The notes under the pieces were generated by a model. It saw only the letters and a program-made list of their open reading frames with translations. It was not told where the DNA came from and made no database searches. Positions 19,899 to 29,374 of a DNA stretch of 64,000 nucleotides are shown in pieces; position 1 is the stretch's first letter, and every line of letters begins with the position of its first letter. The stretch comes from CAVZRC01 sp963777695. GTDB taxonomy: Bacteria > Planctomycetota > Planctomycetia > Isosphaerales > Isosphaeraceae. Both the position numbers and the translations under genes were made by a program. Location of the stretch: the NCBI GenBank assembly GCA_963777695.1, contig CAVZRC010000004.1:2976001-3040000 (forward strand), written 5' to 3'.

Positions 19899-21218
19899 AT
19901 GGCAGTCGATAGTCTGAACCAACTCGACAGCAGTAAAGCCACCTCGTCTCATCTTCGAGATTATGTCAGGCTGCTCAAAGAACTTCATTTCTTGATGGCG
20001 GAAGGGAAGAGTGAAACCGACGAAGCCGACCGAGTGCGCGACTTGATGGACGAGCCTTGGTACAAGATGAGCCCGGAGGAGATCCGTCGCGTCGAAGGCC
20101 TATCGGCCGACCTTTATACGCTCGTCGATCCCCCGCCCCCGCCCCGGCAGGCCGACCCGAAAGACATCGCCGAAACGGGACGCCTCGTCGAGGCTGCGCG
20201 GAACGACCAGGATTGGGATGACCTCCTGGAACTGCTACGAGAACGGCCCCATGCGTATCCGCCCGATCAGGTCGCCTTCATGAGGGCCGGCTGCTGGGAA
20301 AACCTCGGTGACCTGGACACTTCGCTGCTCTTCTTGCAGAAGGCGGTGTCGCTCAGCCCATCGAACGGCTATTACGTGATCAGCCTTATGTATACATTGC
20401 TGCGAGTCGGCAGGCCGAGGGAAGCAATCTTGCTCGCGGATCGCATACTCGGCATCACAGAGGCCCTCGATTCCGGCCTGCTCTACAAGATGGCCAGTGC
20501 GCTCATCGGGTCGCTCCATGCCATAGGGGATGGTCAACAGAGAGAGCGAATCATCGACAAGGCCATTGAATCGAACCAGAAAGCCCTCGAGAACGAGGGA
20601 CTCTTGCCCGAGCGTGAGAGGATGGCATCGTCGTCGGTCGCGGGTTACATCAATTTGGGGATGTGCTATCGACTGCGCGGCAAGTCGGACCTCGCCCTCG
20701 GCGCGTACAACGCTGCGTTGGAGATCGAGCCGGAGAACCATGCGGCCTTGGTCGGCAGGGGCCTACTGAGATTCCCGACGGACAACGCCACGGCGATCGA
20801 AGATTTCCAGAAAGCCGTTCGCGGCAATAGCCCCGATGTCTGGCCCTATTATTTCTACGCCTTTCATCTCATCTCGATCGGCCAGGTTGACGAATGCCTC
20901 CGCGCCTGCAGGGCTGGTCTCCTCCGGACCAACGACCCGGCGGTGACGGCCGAGTTTTACGAGTGGATCGCGATCGCCCAGGATGGTCTCGGTCGGAGTC
21001 GAGACACTGTGAGATCGAGTTTCGAGAATGCACGGTCCCTCGCTCCCTGGAACCAGCACATCGAGCGAAATTATCAATTGTTCCTGCAGGCCCAGGACGC
21101 GCCGTCGGTCGATCATCCTGCCTGGAGCCTGGATCGGGCATGCGAGGCGGAAGATGCATCGCGCAGACTCATCCACCAGTTCAGTAGCCAGGTCAATTCC
21201 CGCGACCAAGCTGCATGA
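19899..21218 (+). CDS. Tetratricopeptide-repeat protein
   Basis: 439 residues, soluble, no signal peptide. It starts two bases after the stop of the 143-residue orphan. The N-terminal third is helical with a Pro tract (VDPPPPPRQADPKD). From about residue 100 on there are TPR units, e.g. AFMRAGCWENLGDLDTSLLF, then YINLGMCYRLRGKSDLALGA followed by YNAALEIEPENHAAL, and later FYEWIAIAQDGLGRSRDTVR. TPR arrays bind partner proteins, and the coupling suggests the partner is the product of 19465-19896. Intact. Confidence 0.8.
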   Translation: MAVDSLNQLDSSKATSSHLRDYVRLLKELHFLMAEGKSETDEADRVRDLMDEPWYKMSPEEIRRVEGLSADLYTLVDPPPPPRQADPKDIAETGRLVEAARNDQDWDDLLELLRERPHAYPPDQVAFMRAGCWENLGDLDTSLLFLQKAVSLSPSNGYYVISLMYTLLRVGRPREAILLADRILGITEALDSGLLYKMASALIGSLHAIGDGQQRERIIDKAIESNQKALENEGLLPERERMASSSVAGYINLGMCYRLRGKSDLALGAYNAALEIEPENHAALVGRGLLRFPTDNATAIEDFQKAVRGNSPDVWPYYFYAFHLISIGQVDECLRACRAGLLRTNDPAVTAEFYEWIAIAQDGLGRSRDTVRSSFENARSLAPWNQHIERNYQLFLQAQDAPSVDHPAWSLDRACEAEDASRRLIHQFSSQVNSRDQAA

Positions 21219-21238
21219 CGGATCGGGAATCGATCGGC

Positions 21239-23330
21239 CTACGTGGAGTACGCGCCTCTCGACCCTGTTCGTAGCGACGAATCGGCCCTGCTTGAAGGAC
21301 CCTTCACGATCCGGTCGAGGGCCTCGGCGGCCCAGATGCGGACCCACGGGTTCGGGTGCTTGCGGAACGCGTTCAGTCGCGGGATGGCCAACCTCGCCGC
21401 GGTGCCGAAACTTCCCAGGTCTTCGATCGACTCCTGGAGAAACTCGTGTTCGTAATCCTCCCTCGGGTCGAGGGCGAGCATCTCATCGATCCGTCCCAGG
21501 TATCGGCGTGTCAACCAGTCGGTCTCGAAGCTCGCCCGCCCCATCGCGCCGAGCACCATCGCCCGACCCTCCAGCCCGAGGTTCATGATCCGGTACGACA
21601 CGTAGCTCATCGGCTTCGCGAGCCATCGCTCGGCAGTTTCCTTGCCGTCCGGGGCCAATCGATAGAGCGCGATCACGGCTTCGGGCTGGCACCACGTCTT
21701 CGTCGGGTCGTCTGCCATGAGGTCCCGGAGGACCGGGATCGCGGCCCTGGCATCGGGGCCGATCTGCCCCAGGGCCAGGATGGCCGCCTGGCGGAGATAC
21801 GTGTACGACCAATCCACATCGTCCGCGTCGGCAATGCGGACCACCTCGATCAGGGCGGGGATCGCGGCCCTCGCCTCCGGCCCGAGCGAGCCGAGGGCTT
21901 CCGCGGCGGCCTTGGCGATCGCGCAATCGCACCGCCCTCCTTTCTCAACGCCGCCGGCTTCCTGGTGCACGACCCTCCGATGCCTCAAGGCGCCGATCAA
22001 CGCGGGGATCGCCGGCTTCGCGTCCGGGCCGATGCGTCCGAGAGACCGGGCGGCGCCCACTTTCGCGTCGAGGTCGCCGCCATGGTCTTCGAGATGGCGC
22101 GTCAACACCTCGGCCAGGGCGGGCACGGCGCCTTTCGCCCGCGGCCCCAGCAGGCCAAGACATCGCGCCGCGTCATCGACGACGCCCTCATCCTCGGACT
22201 TCAGGGCCTCGATCAGCACGGGCACGCATCCGGTACCCTCGGGATCGATCTGCATCATGGTCTCGAGGAGACCCGTGTCATCGGGGCCCTTCTTCGCGAG
22301 GCCGATCAGCGTCGGCAATGCCGCCCTGGCCCTGGGACCCAGCCGCGCCAGTGCCTCGGGGACCTCCATGACCTCGAGGGTTTCGTCGTGGAGATGATCC
22401 AGGGCCTCGATGAGCACCGGGAGCGATTCCGTGACGGAAGGTTCGATGCGTGCGAGGGCGGTCGCCGCGGAAAAGCGAACCTGGGGCCGACGATCTGCCA
22501 GGGCGGTACGGAGCGCGGGGACCGCCTCGCGGGCCTTTGGGCCGAGCCAGGCCAGTTGCTCCGCATCGTGGGAATCACCGTCGCGAAGGAAGTGATCCAG
22601 CAGCTTCAAGACTGGGGAGTGCGCAATCCGGTCCAGGGCGATCACCACGTCGAAAGAATGATCGAACGTGCCGGCAATTCTTAGCCCGAGCGACTCATTC
22701 AAGGCCGGGATGGCCGCCCTGGCCTCGGGTCCGATCCAGCCCAGGGCCCGGATGGCGTGGAGGGCGAGGATCTCCGTTTCACGCTCGGGATCGGGGTGCT
22801 CGATCGCGCGGATGAGCGCAGGGACGGCCGCCCTTGCCTCGGGACCGATCCTCCCGAGGGCCTCGGCCGCGCAGGCGCATCTCGCCGTTCGGACCGTTCA
22901 GGATCTTCAGCAGCGCCGGCACGGCCGGGCCACCGATCCTGGCGAGTGAATTCTCCAGCGAGGGGTCGTGGGGAAACGAGCCCATTCTGGTGAGATGTTG
23001 ACATCCCCGCTTGAGGAAACGCCCGATCAGGTTCGGGACCGTCACCTCCGCGCCCGAACCGATCTGGACCAGGGCATCGACGGCTTCATCCGGGAATTGG
23101 CCCTCTGCGCGGCGTCGATCAGATCGGGGACGGCCGCCCGGCCCTCCTGCGCCGAAGCAACCGAGAATCCACGCGGCTTGCCGGCGCTCGAGGTCGCTGG
23201 CCGCCTTGTCGCGAAAGACGGCGAGCCAGCCCTCGACCGTCTTACCCCGGAAGGTATGCGGCTCCTCGGCCCGGGCCGGCTGAATCCAGCCGACGAGGAC
23301 GAGGACGGCCGGAAAGATCGCTCGCATCAC
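21239..23330 (-). CDS. Exported HEAT-repeat protein, frameshifted three times
   Basis: After repair about 698 residues. The signal peptide (RAIFPAVLVLVGWIQPARA) is followed by some 12 or more HEAT units with the typical ALGxIGPEARAAIPAL pattern, e.g. EALGSLGPEARAAIPALIEV and LALGQIGPDARAAIPVLRDL. HEAT arrays bind proteins or DNA; this one is periplasmic or outer. Breaks at 23149-23152 (GCGC), 23099-23100 (GG) and 22868-22872 (CGCGC) each repair by adding 2, 1 and 2 bases, giving a total length divisible by three. The last ~20 residues are Ser/Arg-rich. It converges with the TPR gene. Confidence 0.75.
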
Positions 23331-23666
23331 GATGACCTCGGCCTGGTCTGGGGTATCCGATCCGAAGTAGACTCCGAAAAGGGTTGACGTCCGGATGCGG
23401 TCGGGTATTCACCATCTGCCAGCCCGCTCCCTCGGACTTGCCTCTCACCGCATTGTGGCCGCCATGGTCTGATGTCGGCAGGGCGAACGCACGTCCGAAC
23501 GGAATCCGCGACACCGCCGACCGGATCGCGGGTTAGATAGAATATCCCGGGGTCACTTCGAAAAAGACGGCGTGAGGGCACACGCGAAGCTCCGGGCTCT
23601 TGCGTCGTCGGCCGGCGGGGGTTTTCCGGGGACGAAAGGGCATCGCACCCGGTTGGGGCACTCTTC
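23331..23666. other. Divergent intergenic region
   Basis: About 335 bases holding the promoters of the HEAT-repeat gene and of the Asn-rich exported protein. No gene, repeat or terminator was identified. Confidence 0.4.
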
Positions 23667-24734
23667 ATGAACACGCGATCATTATGGATGGGCGGGGCCT
23701 TGCTGGCGGCATTGGCGATCGGGATGCTGGCCGTGCCGGAGGCGGATGCCCACGGCAAGGGGGGCGGGCATTCGGGGGGCGGCGGGCGAGCCCCGCGGCC
23801 TCCGCGCGTCTCCGCACCCCGACAGAACTACCAGGCACCCAGGGCGTCTCGCTCGGCTGCGGCGTCGCATGCGAATAACGCGCGATCGCAGGCGACGGTC
23901 CGCAACGCGCAGGGCCATACCAACAACGCCCAGGCCCGCGTAAAAAACGCCCAGGTCCGTGCCAACAACACTCCGGCCCGCACGAACAACACCCAGGCTC
24001 ACGCTAATAATGCCCAGGCCCACGCGAATCGATCCCAGGCCAACCTGACCAACGCCCAGGCCCGCGCCACGAACAACGCGACGGTCGCGACGCGGTCGTC
24101 TATACTGGGGACCGCCAATCCGACCACGACCGGGACCAACACTCTCGCGACGGGCACCCGCACCAACGGCACCTACTTCCCGAACACCTACAGTTATGGC
24201 TCCGGGGCCAGGACGCGCGCCTTACGCGCCTACGGTTACGGGCGCGGCTACCGGAACAGTTATTATGGTCGTCGCTACGGCTACGGGCGATCCCAGGGCA
24301 ACAACCGCGCGATCATTTCGCGACTGCGGTCGGTGCATTCGAGCCTCGCGCGGATCGATCATGACTACCAGGGCCACCGCTCCCGCGCCATGCACGCGAT
24401 CTCGATGGCCATCCGACAGCTCTCGAATCGATCGATGTCCTACGGCAACACGGGCTTCGCATCCGGCATGAACAACGTGCAGGCCATGGGCATGCGTCAG
24501 GGCGGCCTCGGCGGGGGGATGCGTCAGGGCGGCCTCGGCGGGGGCGGCGGTCGCGGGGGCCAGCCGATGACCCAGGCGCAGTCCGACAGCCGGATGAGTC
24601 AGGATCTCCGGGCTTTGCAGGGGATCAACATGCAGCTCAACAATCAAGGCTACAACACCACGGGGCACGCCCGGGCCAGGGGACACATCCAGCACGCCAT
24701 CCACGAGCTGAACGTCGCCCTGTCGATCCGCTGA
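23667..24734 (+). CDS. Exported Asn/Ala/Gln-rich protein with heptad peptide repeats
   Basis: 355 residues. The signal peptide is GGALLAALAIGMLAVPEADA, followed by a Gly/Pro-rich stretch. Residues of about 70-140 are a run of seven-residue repeats (NNAQARV, KNAQVRA, NNTPART, NNTQAHA, NNAQAHA, TNAQARA) with strict Asn and Gln/Ala spacing. Next comes a Thr/Gly linker and a Tyr/Arg/Gly region (RAYGYGRGYRNSYYGRRYGY), then a helical C-terminal domain (HSSLARIDHDYQGHRSRAMH) and a tandem MRQGGLGGG duplication. The mature protein is very basic and probably extracellular or nucleic-acid/polysaccharide binding. No recognised family. Confidence 0.7.
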   Translation: MNTRSLWMGGALLAALAIGMLAVPEADAHGKGGGHSGGGGRAPRPPRVSAPRQNYQAPRASRSAAASHANNARSQATVRNAQGHTNNAQARVKNAQVRANNTPARTNNTQAHANNAQAHANRSQANLTNAQARATNNATVATRSSILGTANPTTTGTNTLATGTRTNGTYFPNTYSYGSGARTRALRAYGYGRGYRNSYYGRRYGYGRSQGNNRAIISRLRSVHSSLARIDHDYQGHRSRAMHAISMAIRQLSNRSMSYGNTGFASGMNNVQAMGMRQGGLGGGMRQGGLGGGGGRGGQPMTQAQSDSRMSQDLRALQGINMQLNNQGYNTTGHARARGHIQHAIHELNVALSIR

Positions 24735-24808
24735 CGCCGAGCGTGTCACGGCCATCGATCGGCGTATGGGGCGGTGTCGGGTCTGCTACGATCCTTGCCA
24801 CGCCCCGC

Positions 24809-25510
24809 TCATTCTTCGCCGGCCTCGAGCGACTTGGAGATCAGCAGGCCGCTCTCGGCGACCTCGATCGTGTAGACCTTGGTATCGATCTGGACCTCGG
24901 CCTCGAAGGTGTGTCGGGTGATCCCGGTCGATCGGGTGATGCCCTCGATGGTGCCGCCCTTGGCGTGGGCCTTCAACGTAGCCTGCACCGCCGCGGGACA
25001 CTTCGCCAGGTCGATCTCCTCGTCGTCGATGACCAGGACCTTCTCCACTAGCGTGCCGTCCTCGGCGACCACGATCTCGTACGGCTTGCCGTTGTGGTGG
25101 ACGAGGCCCTCGTAGATCGTGACCCCGTACTTCACGTCCTTGCCCACGGAGTTGATCTTCTCGCCGAACGCCTCGCGACGGAACGTCGCCTGGACCGGCG
25201 CCGGGCACTTCTCGAAAGGGAGTTCGTCTTCCTCCACGGCCAGGTTCATCTCGGCGAGCGTGCCGTCCTCCAGCACGCCGATCGCGTAGGTCCGGCCGCC
25301 GATGGCGACCTCGGCCCAGTACATCGCCTCCTCGTCTTCCGCCTTCTCCTTGTGGACGACCTCGATCTTCGCCCCCTTCGCCTCGGCCTGCAACGTCTTC
25401 TTCACGGGGGCGGGGCACTCCGAGAACTTGACCTCCTGCGCGTCGGAGGCCGATGCCATCCCGATCACGAGGCCGAACGACGCGACCGGCACGAACCAGA
25501 GCGGCTGCAT
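24809..25510 (-). CDS. Exported protein of three PepSY-like repeats
   Basis: 233 residues. ATG 25510 precedes a signal peptide (WFVPVASFGLVIGMASASDA). The mature chain is three copies of about 68 residues, each opening with a CPAxVxxTLxAxAKG helix (CPAPVKKTLQAEAKGAKI, CPAPVQATFRREAFGEKI, CPAAVQATLKAHAKGGTI) and ending with a hairpin xYxIxVxEDGTLxEK. This pattern matches the PepSY-like fold (beta-lactamase-inhibitor-like), here with one conserved Cys per repeat. It probably has a periplasmic binding or inhibitory role; no enzyme motif. The next gene is divergent. Confidence 0.7.
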   Translation of the reverse strand: MQPLWFVPVASFGLVIGMASASDAQEVKFSECPAPVKKTLQAEAKGAKIEVVHKEKAEDEEAMYWAEVAIGGRTYAIGVLEDGTLAEMNLAVEEDELPFEKCPAPVQATFRREAFGEKINSVGKDVKYGVTIYEGLVHHNGKPYEIVVAEDGTLVEKVLVIDDEEIDLAKCPAAVQATLKAHAKGGTIEGITRSTGITRHTFEAEVQIDTKVYTIEVAESGLLISKSLEAGEE

Positions 25511-25847
25511 GGCAATAATTCCCGGCTCGAAGAGCGGATGATTGGCGGCGATCCGATGGATCCGAACCACACGTTTCAGTGTTCGCTCGACACATGAGAC
25601 CGTCAAGACCCTCTCCGTCACGCGAGGGATCGGGATTGGCCCCTCCATAGCGAGGCGTGCCGTCCGACGCGAGAAAGACCATCGAGGGAACGATACCGGC
25701 TTGCGGCCACCGCTCGTCGAAAGTATTTTGATACCGGTCACCTCGAGCGGCACCCAGGCGTTAGCCTTGGATGGAGTCTGTTTCGAACATCGGCGTTCGA
25801 AAAGAAGCGGCACGGAGGTTAGGATCGTAAACCCTCACGTCCTGATC

Positions 25848-27648
25848 TTGGACGGGCTTCGGCCCGATTCGCAATGGCTGCGGCTCGCGTGGGCGACGGC
25901 CTCCCACTTCATCCGACCGCTCCCCGGTACGCTGCTCGGTCTCGCTTGCCTCGGCATGGCCGCGGTGATCGTGGTCGTCTCGGCCCGACGGCGGAATCGC
26001 CCCGCATCCTCCCCATCGCTGAGGACTGTGTGGATGCTGGGTATCCTCCTGGTCATCAGCGGGATCATCCAGATCGCCGGGGCCCTGACGGTGTCTCCGA
26101 CGGATGGCGCTGCGGGGACATCGGTACTGGCCGCGGTCGCGTGCTGGGCGGCGGCGCTGTGCTTGCAAACGTCGGGCAAGCGGGCTCCGGCGGCGTCCAT
26201 CGAGCCCGAACCGGTCGCGGGCGACATCGACCCGGCCGCGGATACGATCGTGGTCGCGCGGGCCGACCCGGACGCGGAGGCCGACCCGCGTCGGCTCGAG
26301 CACGACCTCCGGCGGAGCGAGGCCCGCGTCAAGGAGTTCGCGGAGGCCGATGCCCGCAAGAACGAGTTCCTGGCGATCCTGGGCCACGAGTTGCGCAATC
26401 CCCTGGCGCCGATCCGCAATGCCGTGCGGATCATGAAGCGTCGCGGCATGGATGACCCCGACCTGGTCTGGGCGCACGACGTGGTCGAGCACCAGTTGCG
26501 CCAGCTCGGCCAGTTGGTCAACGACTTGCAGGAGCTCTCGCGCGTGACCGGCGGCAAGGTCCGGCTCGAGAAGGAGCCGGTCGAGGTCGCGACGATCGTG
26601 GCCTTCGCCGTCGAGACGAGCCGCCCGACCATCGACGCGCATCGCCACCGCCTATCGATCGCCTTGCCGGGTGGCCGCGTGCTCGTCGACGCCGATCCCG
26701 GCCGGATGGCCCAGGTGCTCTCCAACCTCCTGAACAATGCGGCCAAGTACACCGAGGACGGCGGCCAGATCCGCCTGGCCGTCGCGGTCGAGGGCGCCGA
26801 CGTGGCCTTCCGTGTCCGCGACAACGGCGTGGGCATCCCGATTGAGATGTTGCCCGGGGTCTTCGACCTGTTCGCCCAGGTCGGCCACTCACTGGACCGC
26901 GCCCAGGGAGGGCTGGGGCTCGGGCTGACCCTGGTGCGGAGCCTCACCGAGATGCACGGGGGCTCCGTGCAAGCCCTGAGCGAGGGGCCGGGTCGGGGCA
27001 GCGAGTTCATCGTCCGGCTCCCGGTCCTGACCCGCGCCCGGGCCAGGATCCGGCCCGAACCGGCCCCGCGGCCCGATGCACCGCCACGTAATCGCGACCG
27101 AATCCCCATCGAGCATGCCGATCGTCCTCCCGACGCCGATCCGGTCGTCGGCTCGACCGCGCCCCTGCCCGCGCCGGGTGCTGGTGGTCGATGACAATAC
27201 CTCCGCGGCGCAGAGCATGGCCATGATCCTCAAGCTGGAGGGGTACGACGTCCAGCTCGCCTTCGACGGCGTGACCGGGCTCGAAGCCGTCCGCATGTTC
27301 CATCCCGCGGTGATCCTGATGGACATCGGCCTTCCCGGCATCGACGGCTACGAGATGGCCCGCCGGATCCGCCAGGATCCCGAGCTGAACGCGGGCCTCG
27401 ACCTCCTCGCCGCCGTCACCGGCTACGCCGAGCCCGAGGCCCGACGCCGATCCAAGGAGGCGGGGTTCGACCAGCACCTCGTCAAGCCGGTCAACCCCGA
27501 GGCCGTGCTGGCGCTCCTGGCCTCGCTCGAATGGGCCGTGGAGACGCCGGCACCGGCCACCGGCGGGGATCACCCGTTCGGCGCGGGTCTCCCGACCCCG
27601 CCGGAGTGCCCGACCGAAGGTCTCACGCGCGTTCCACCGACCGCCTGA
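25848..27648 (+). CDS. Hybrid sensor histidine kinase with C-terminal receiver, frameshifted
   Basis: After repair about 600 residues. Two transmembrane helices (LLGLACLGMAAVIVVVSA and MLGILLVISGIIQIAGAL), a coiled linker, HisKA with His in LAILGHELRNPLAPI, HATPase (LSNLLNNAAKYTEDGG, DNGVGIPIEMLPGVFDLF, GLGLTLVRSL), and a receiver RVLVVDDNTSAAQS with Asp in VILMDIGLPGIDG. The kinase frame stops in the linker; adding one GC at 27171-27174 fuses it to the receiver as PARRVLVVDDN. The start is unresolved: no ATG is well placed, GGAGG lies at 25814, and TTG 25848 is my working choice. The stop codon falls inside a REP element (27636-27663), so the C-terminus has probably been reshaped by it. Confidence 0.75.
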
Positions 27649-27748
27649 AGGCGGGACTCCAACCCGAGATCGCTCCTGTATTCGTTGGAGTTCCGCCTTC
27701 AGGCGGTCCGAATGCGATCCACCGACCGCCTGAAGCCGGGACTCCAAC
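27636..27748. repeat. Cluster of three REP elements
   Basis: Three copies of the same 24-28 base element stand at 27636-27663 (+), 27684-27707 (-) and 27721-27748 (+). The core hairpin of the first is CCGCCTGAAGGCGG, then GGACTCCAAC. Compared with the copies at 51.6-52.6 kb (CCGGCTGAAGCCGG), two paired positions change together and keep the stem, so the hairpin is under selection. The reverse orientation begins GTTGGAG, with a GGAG tetranucleotide before the hairpin, as in RAYT-mobilised REPs. The cluster lies between the kinase and sulfatase genes and supplies the kinase stop codon. Confidence 0.85.
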
Positions 27749-27828
27749 CTCGGTCTCCGCGGGGATTACGGCTTTGCAAGAAGTTCACCGCAACGGTCGA
27801 GAGGCCGGCGCCCAACTCAGACCAATGA

Positions 27829-29174
27829 CTAATGACCAATGATTGACGACCACTCGGCCCGCCTGCGCTCCAATCGCGCCACGACGTCCGGGTGCCTGGC
27901 GGCGAGGTTGGTCGTCTCCGACGGATCATCGCGGAGGTTGACCAGGAAGTCCCCGACGATCCGCTCGCCCGGCGCACGCGGGTCGTGTCGACGACATCGT
28001 GGAGCAGCTTCCAGTCGCCCTCGCGCACGGCCCAGCCCGATTCGAACTGCCAGTGCAACACGTCGTGGGGCGTGGTCGCATCGGCCGACCGGATCACCGG
28101 GACGAGGCTCTTGCCGTCGATCGAGGCCTTGGACGTCGCGACGCCGCACAGCTCGGCGATGGTCGGCAGCCAGTCGCACCCGTGGGCGACCTGCGCGCGG
28201 ACCTCGCCTTGCGGGAGGTGTCCCGGCCAACTGACGATCGCCGGCACGCGAATGCCCCCTTCGAACAGGCTGAACTTGGCCCCGCGATACGGCCCGGCGC
28301 TGCCGCCTCCGAAGTGGGCACGTTCCTCGGTCGAGTGGCCGTGGTCCGACTGGACGATCACGATCGTCCGCTCGCGCAGATGGAGATTGTCCAGCCCGGC
28401 GATCAGCCGGCCGATCCGCTCGTCCATCGTCGAGAGGAAGGCGGCATACAGGTTCCGAGGATACTTCAGGTGGGCGTAATGCTCGAGCCATCTCGGCTCG
28501 CCCTGATAGGGATAGTGCGGCTCGTTGATCGCGAAGTACAGAAAGAATGGCCGATCCTTGTTCTGCTCGATGAACTTGATCCCTTCCTCGACCATCAGGT
28601 CGCCGAAGAAGCGGCCGGGCGCCTGGACCTCGCGGCCGTCGCGCTGGAGGTCGTGACGGTTCGGCCCGCCCCAGTAGAAGAAATGCGAGTAATTGTCGAT
28701 GCAGCCCCCCATGTGTCCGAACGAGCGATCGAAGCCCTGGGCCAGGGGCATGGTCTCGGTCGAGTAGCCGAGGTGCCACTTGCCGACATGCCCCGTAGCG
28801 TATCCGGCCGACTTGAGCATCTCGGCGATGGTGACCTCGCGGGCCGGCATGCCGGGCTTGCCCACCTCCGAGGGGGCGTTGCTGGGCATCCCCGCGCGGA
28901 CCGGGTGTCGTCCCGTGAGCAGCCCGGCACGCGACGGCGAGCACACCGGGGCCGCGGCGTAGAACTGCGAGAACCGCACACCTCGCCGCGCCAGGGCATC
29001 GAGGTTCGGCGTCTCGAGGTCGGAGGCCCCGGCGATGTGCAGGTCGGCTGTCCCCTGGTCGTCGGTCAGGATCACGATCACGTTGGGAAGGGACGGCTCG
29101 GCGGGAGTCGCGACCGATGCCGAGTTGGCGAGTACGCCGGCCAGGATCAGCGAGGTTCGCAGGGCGCCAAGCAT
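27829..29174 (-). CDS. Exported formylglycine-type sulfatase, frameshifted near C-terminus
   Basis: After repair about 448 residues. ATG 29174 follows GGGAGGAACC; the signal peptide is RTSLILAGVLANSASVATPA. Metal site VIVILTDDQG, the formylglycine motif CSPSRAGLLTGR (Cys converted by a sulfatase-modifying enzyme), HVGKWHLG and QSDHGHS are all present. The enzyme removes sulfate esters, probably from polysaccharide. One base is missing near 27972-27976 (R-APGERIV joint); without repair the last 50 residues differ, with repair it ends DVVARLERRRAEW. No sulfatase-maturation gene is nearby. Confidence 0.9.
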
Positions 29175-29374
29175 CGTGGTTCCTCCCGAGTTGTTGTTCG
29201 AGTTGATCTCTCGCCGAACATGATAGTCGATCTCGCGAGGATTCGAATGACCGATCCTGGTACCCTCTCGTTTCTTGCCGCATATCGCCGAGAGACTTGA
29301 CCTCATCGATATGGACCGGGAATACTCCTTGAGATGAGGGAGAAAGCTCAGAGAGTTGATGAAGACCGACCTAG

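Noticed and set aside
23880..24100. Repeated AACAACGCCCAGG-like DNA as a CRISPR or minisatellite
   Set aside because: It encodes an in-frame heptapeptide repeat in an exported protein, with variable codons.
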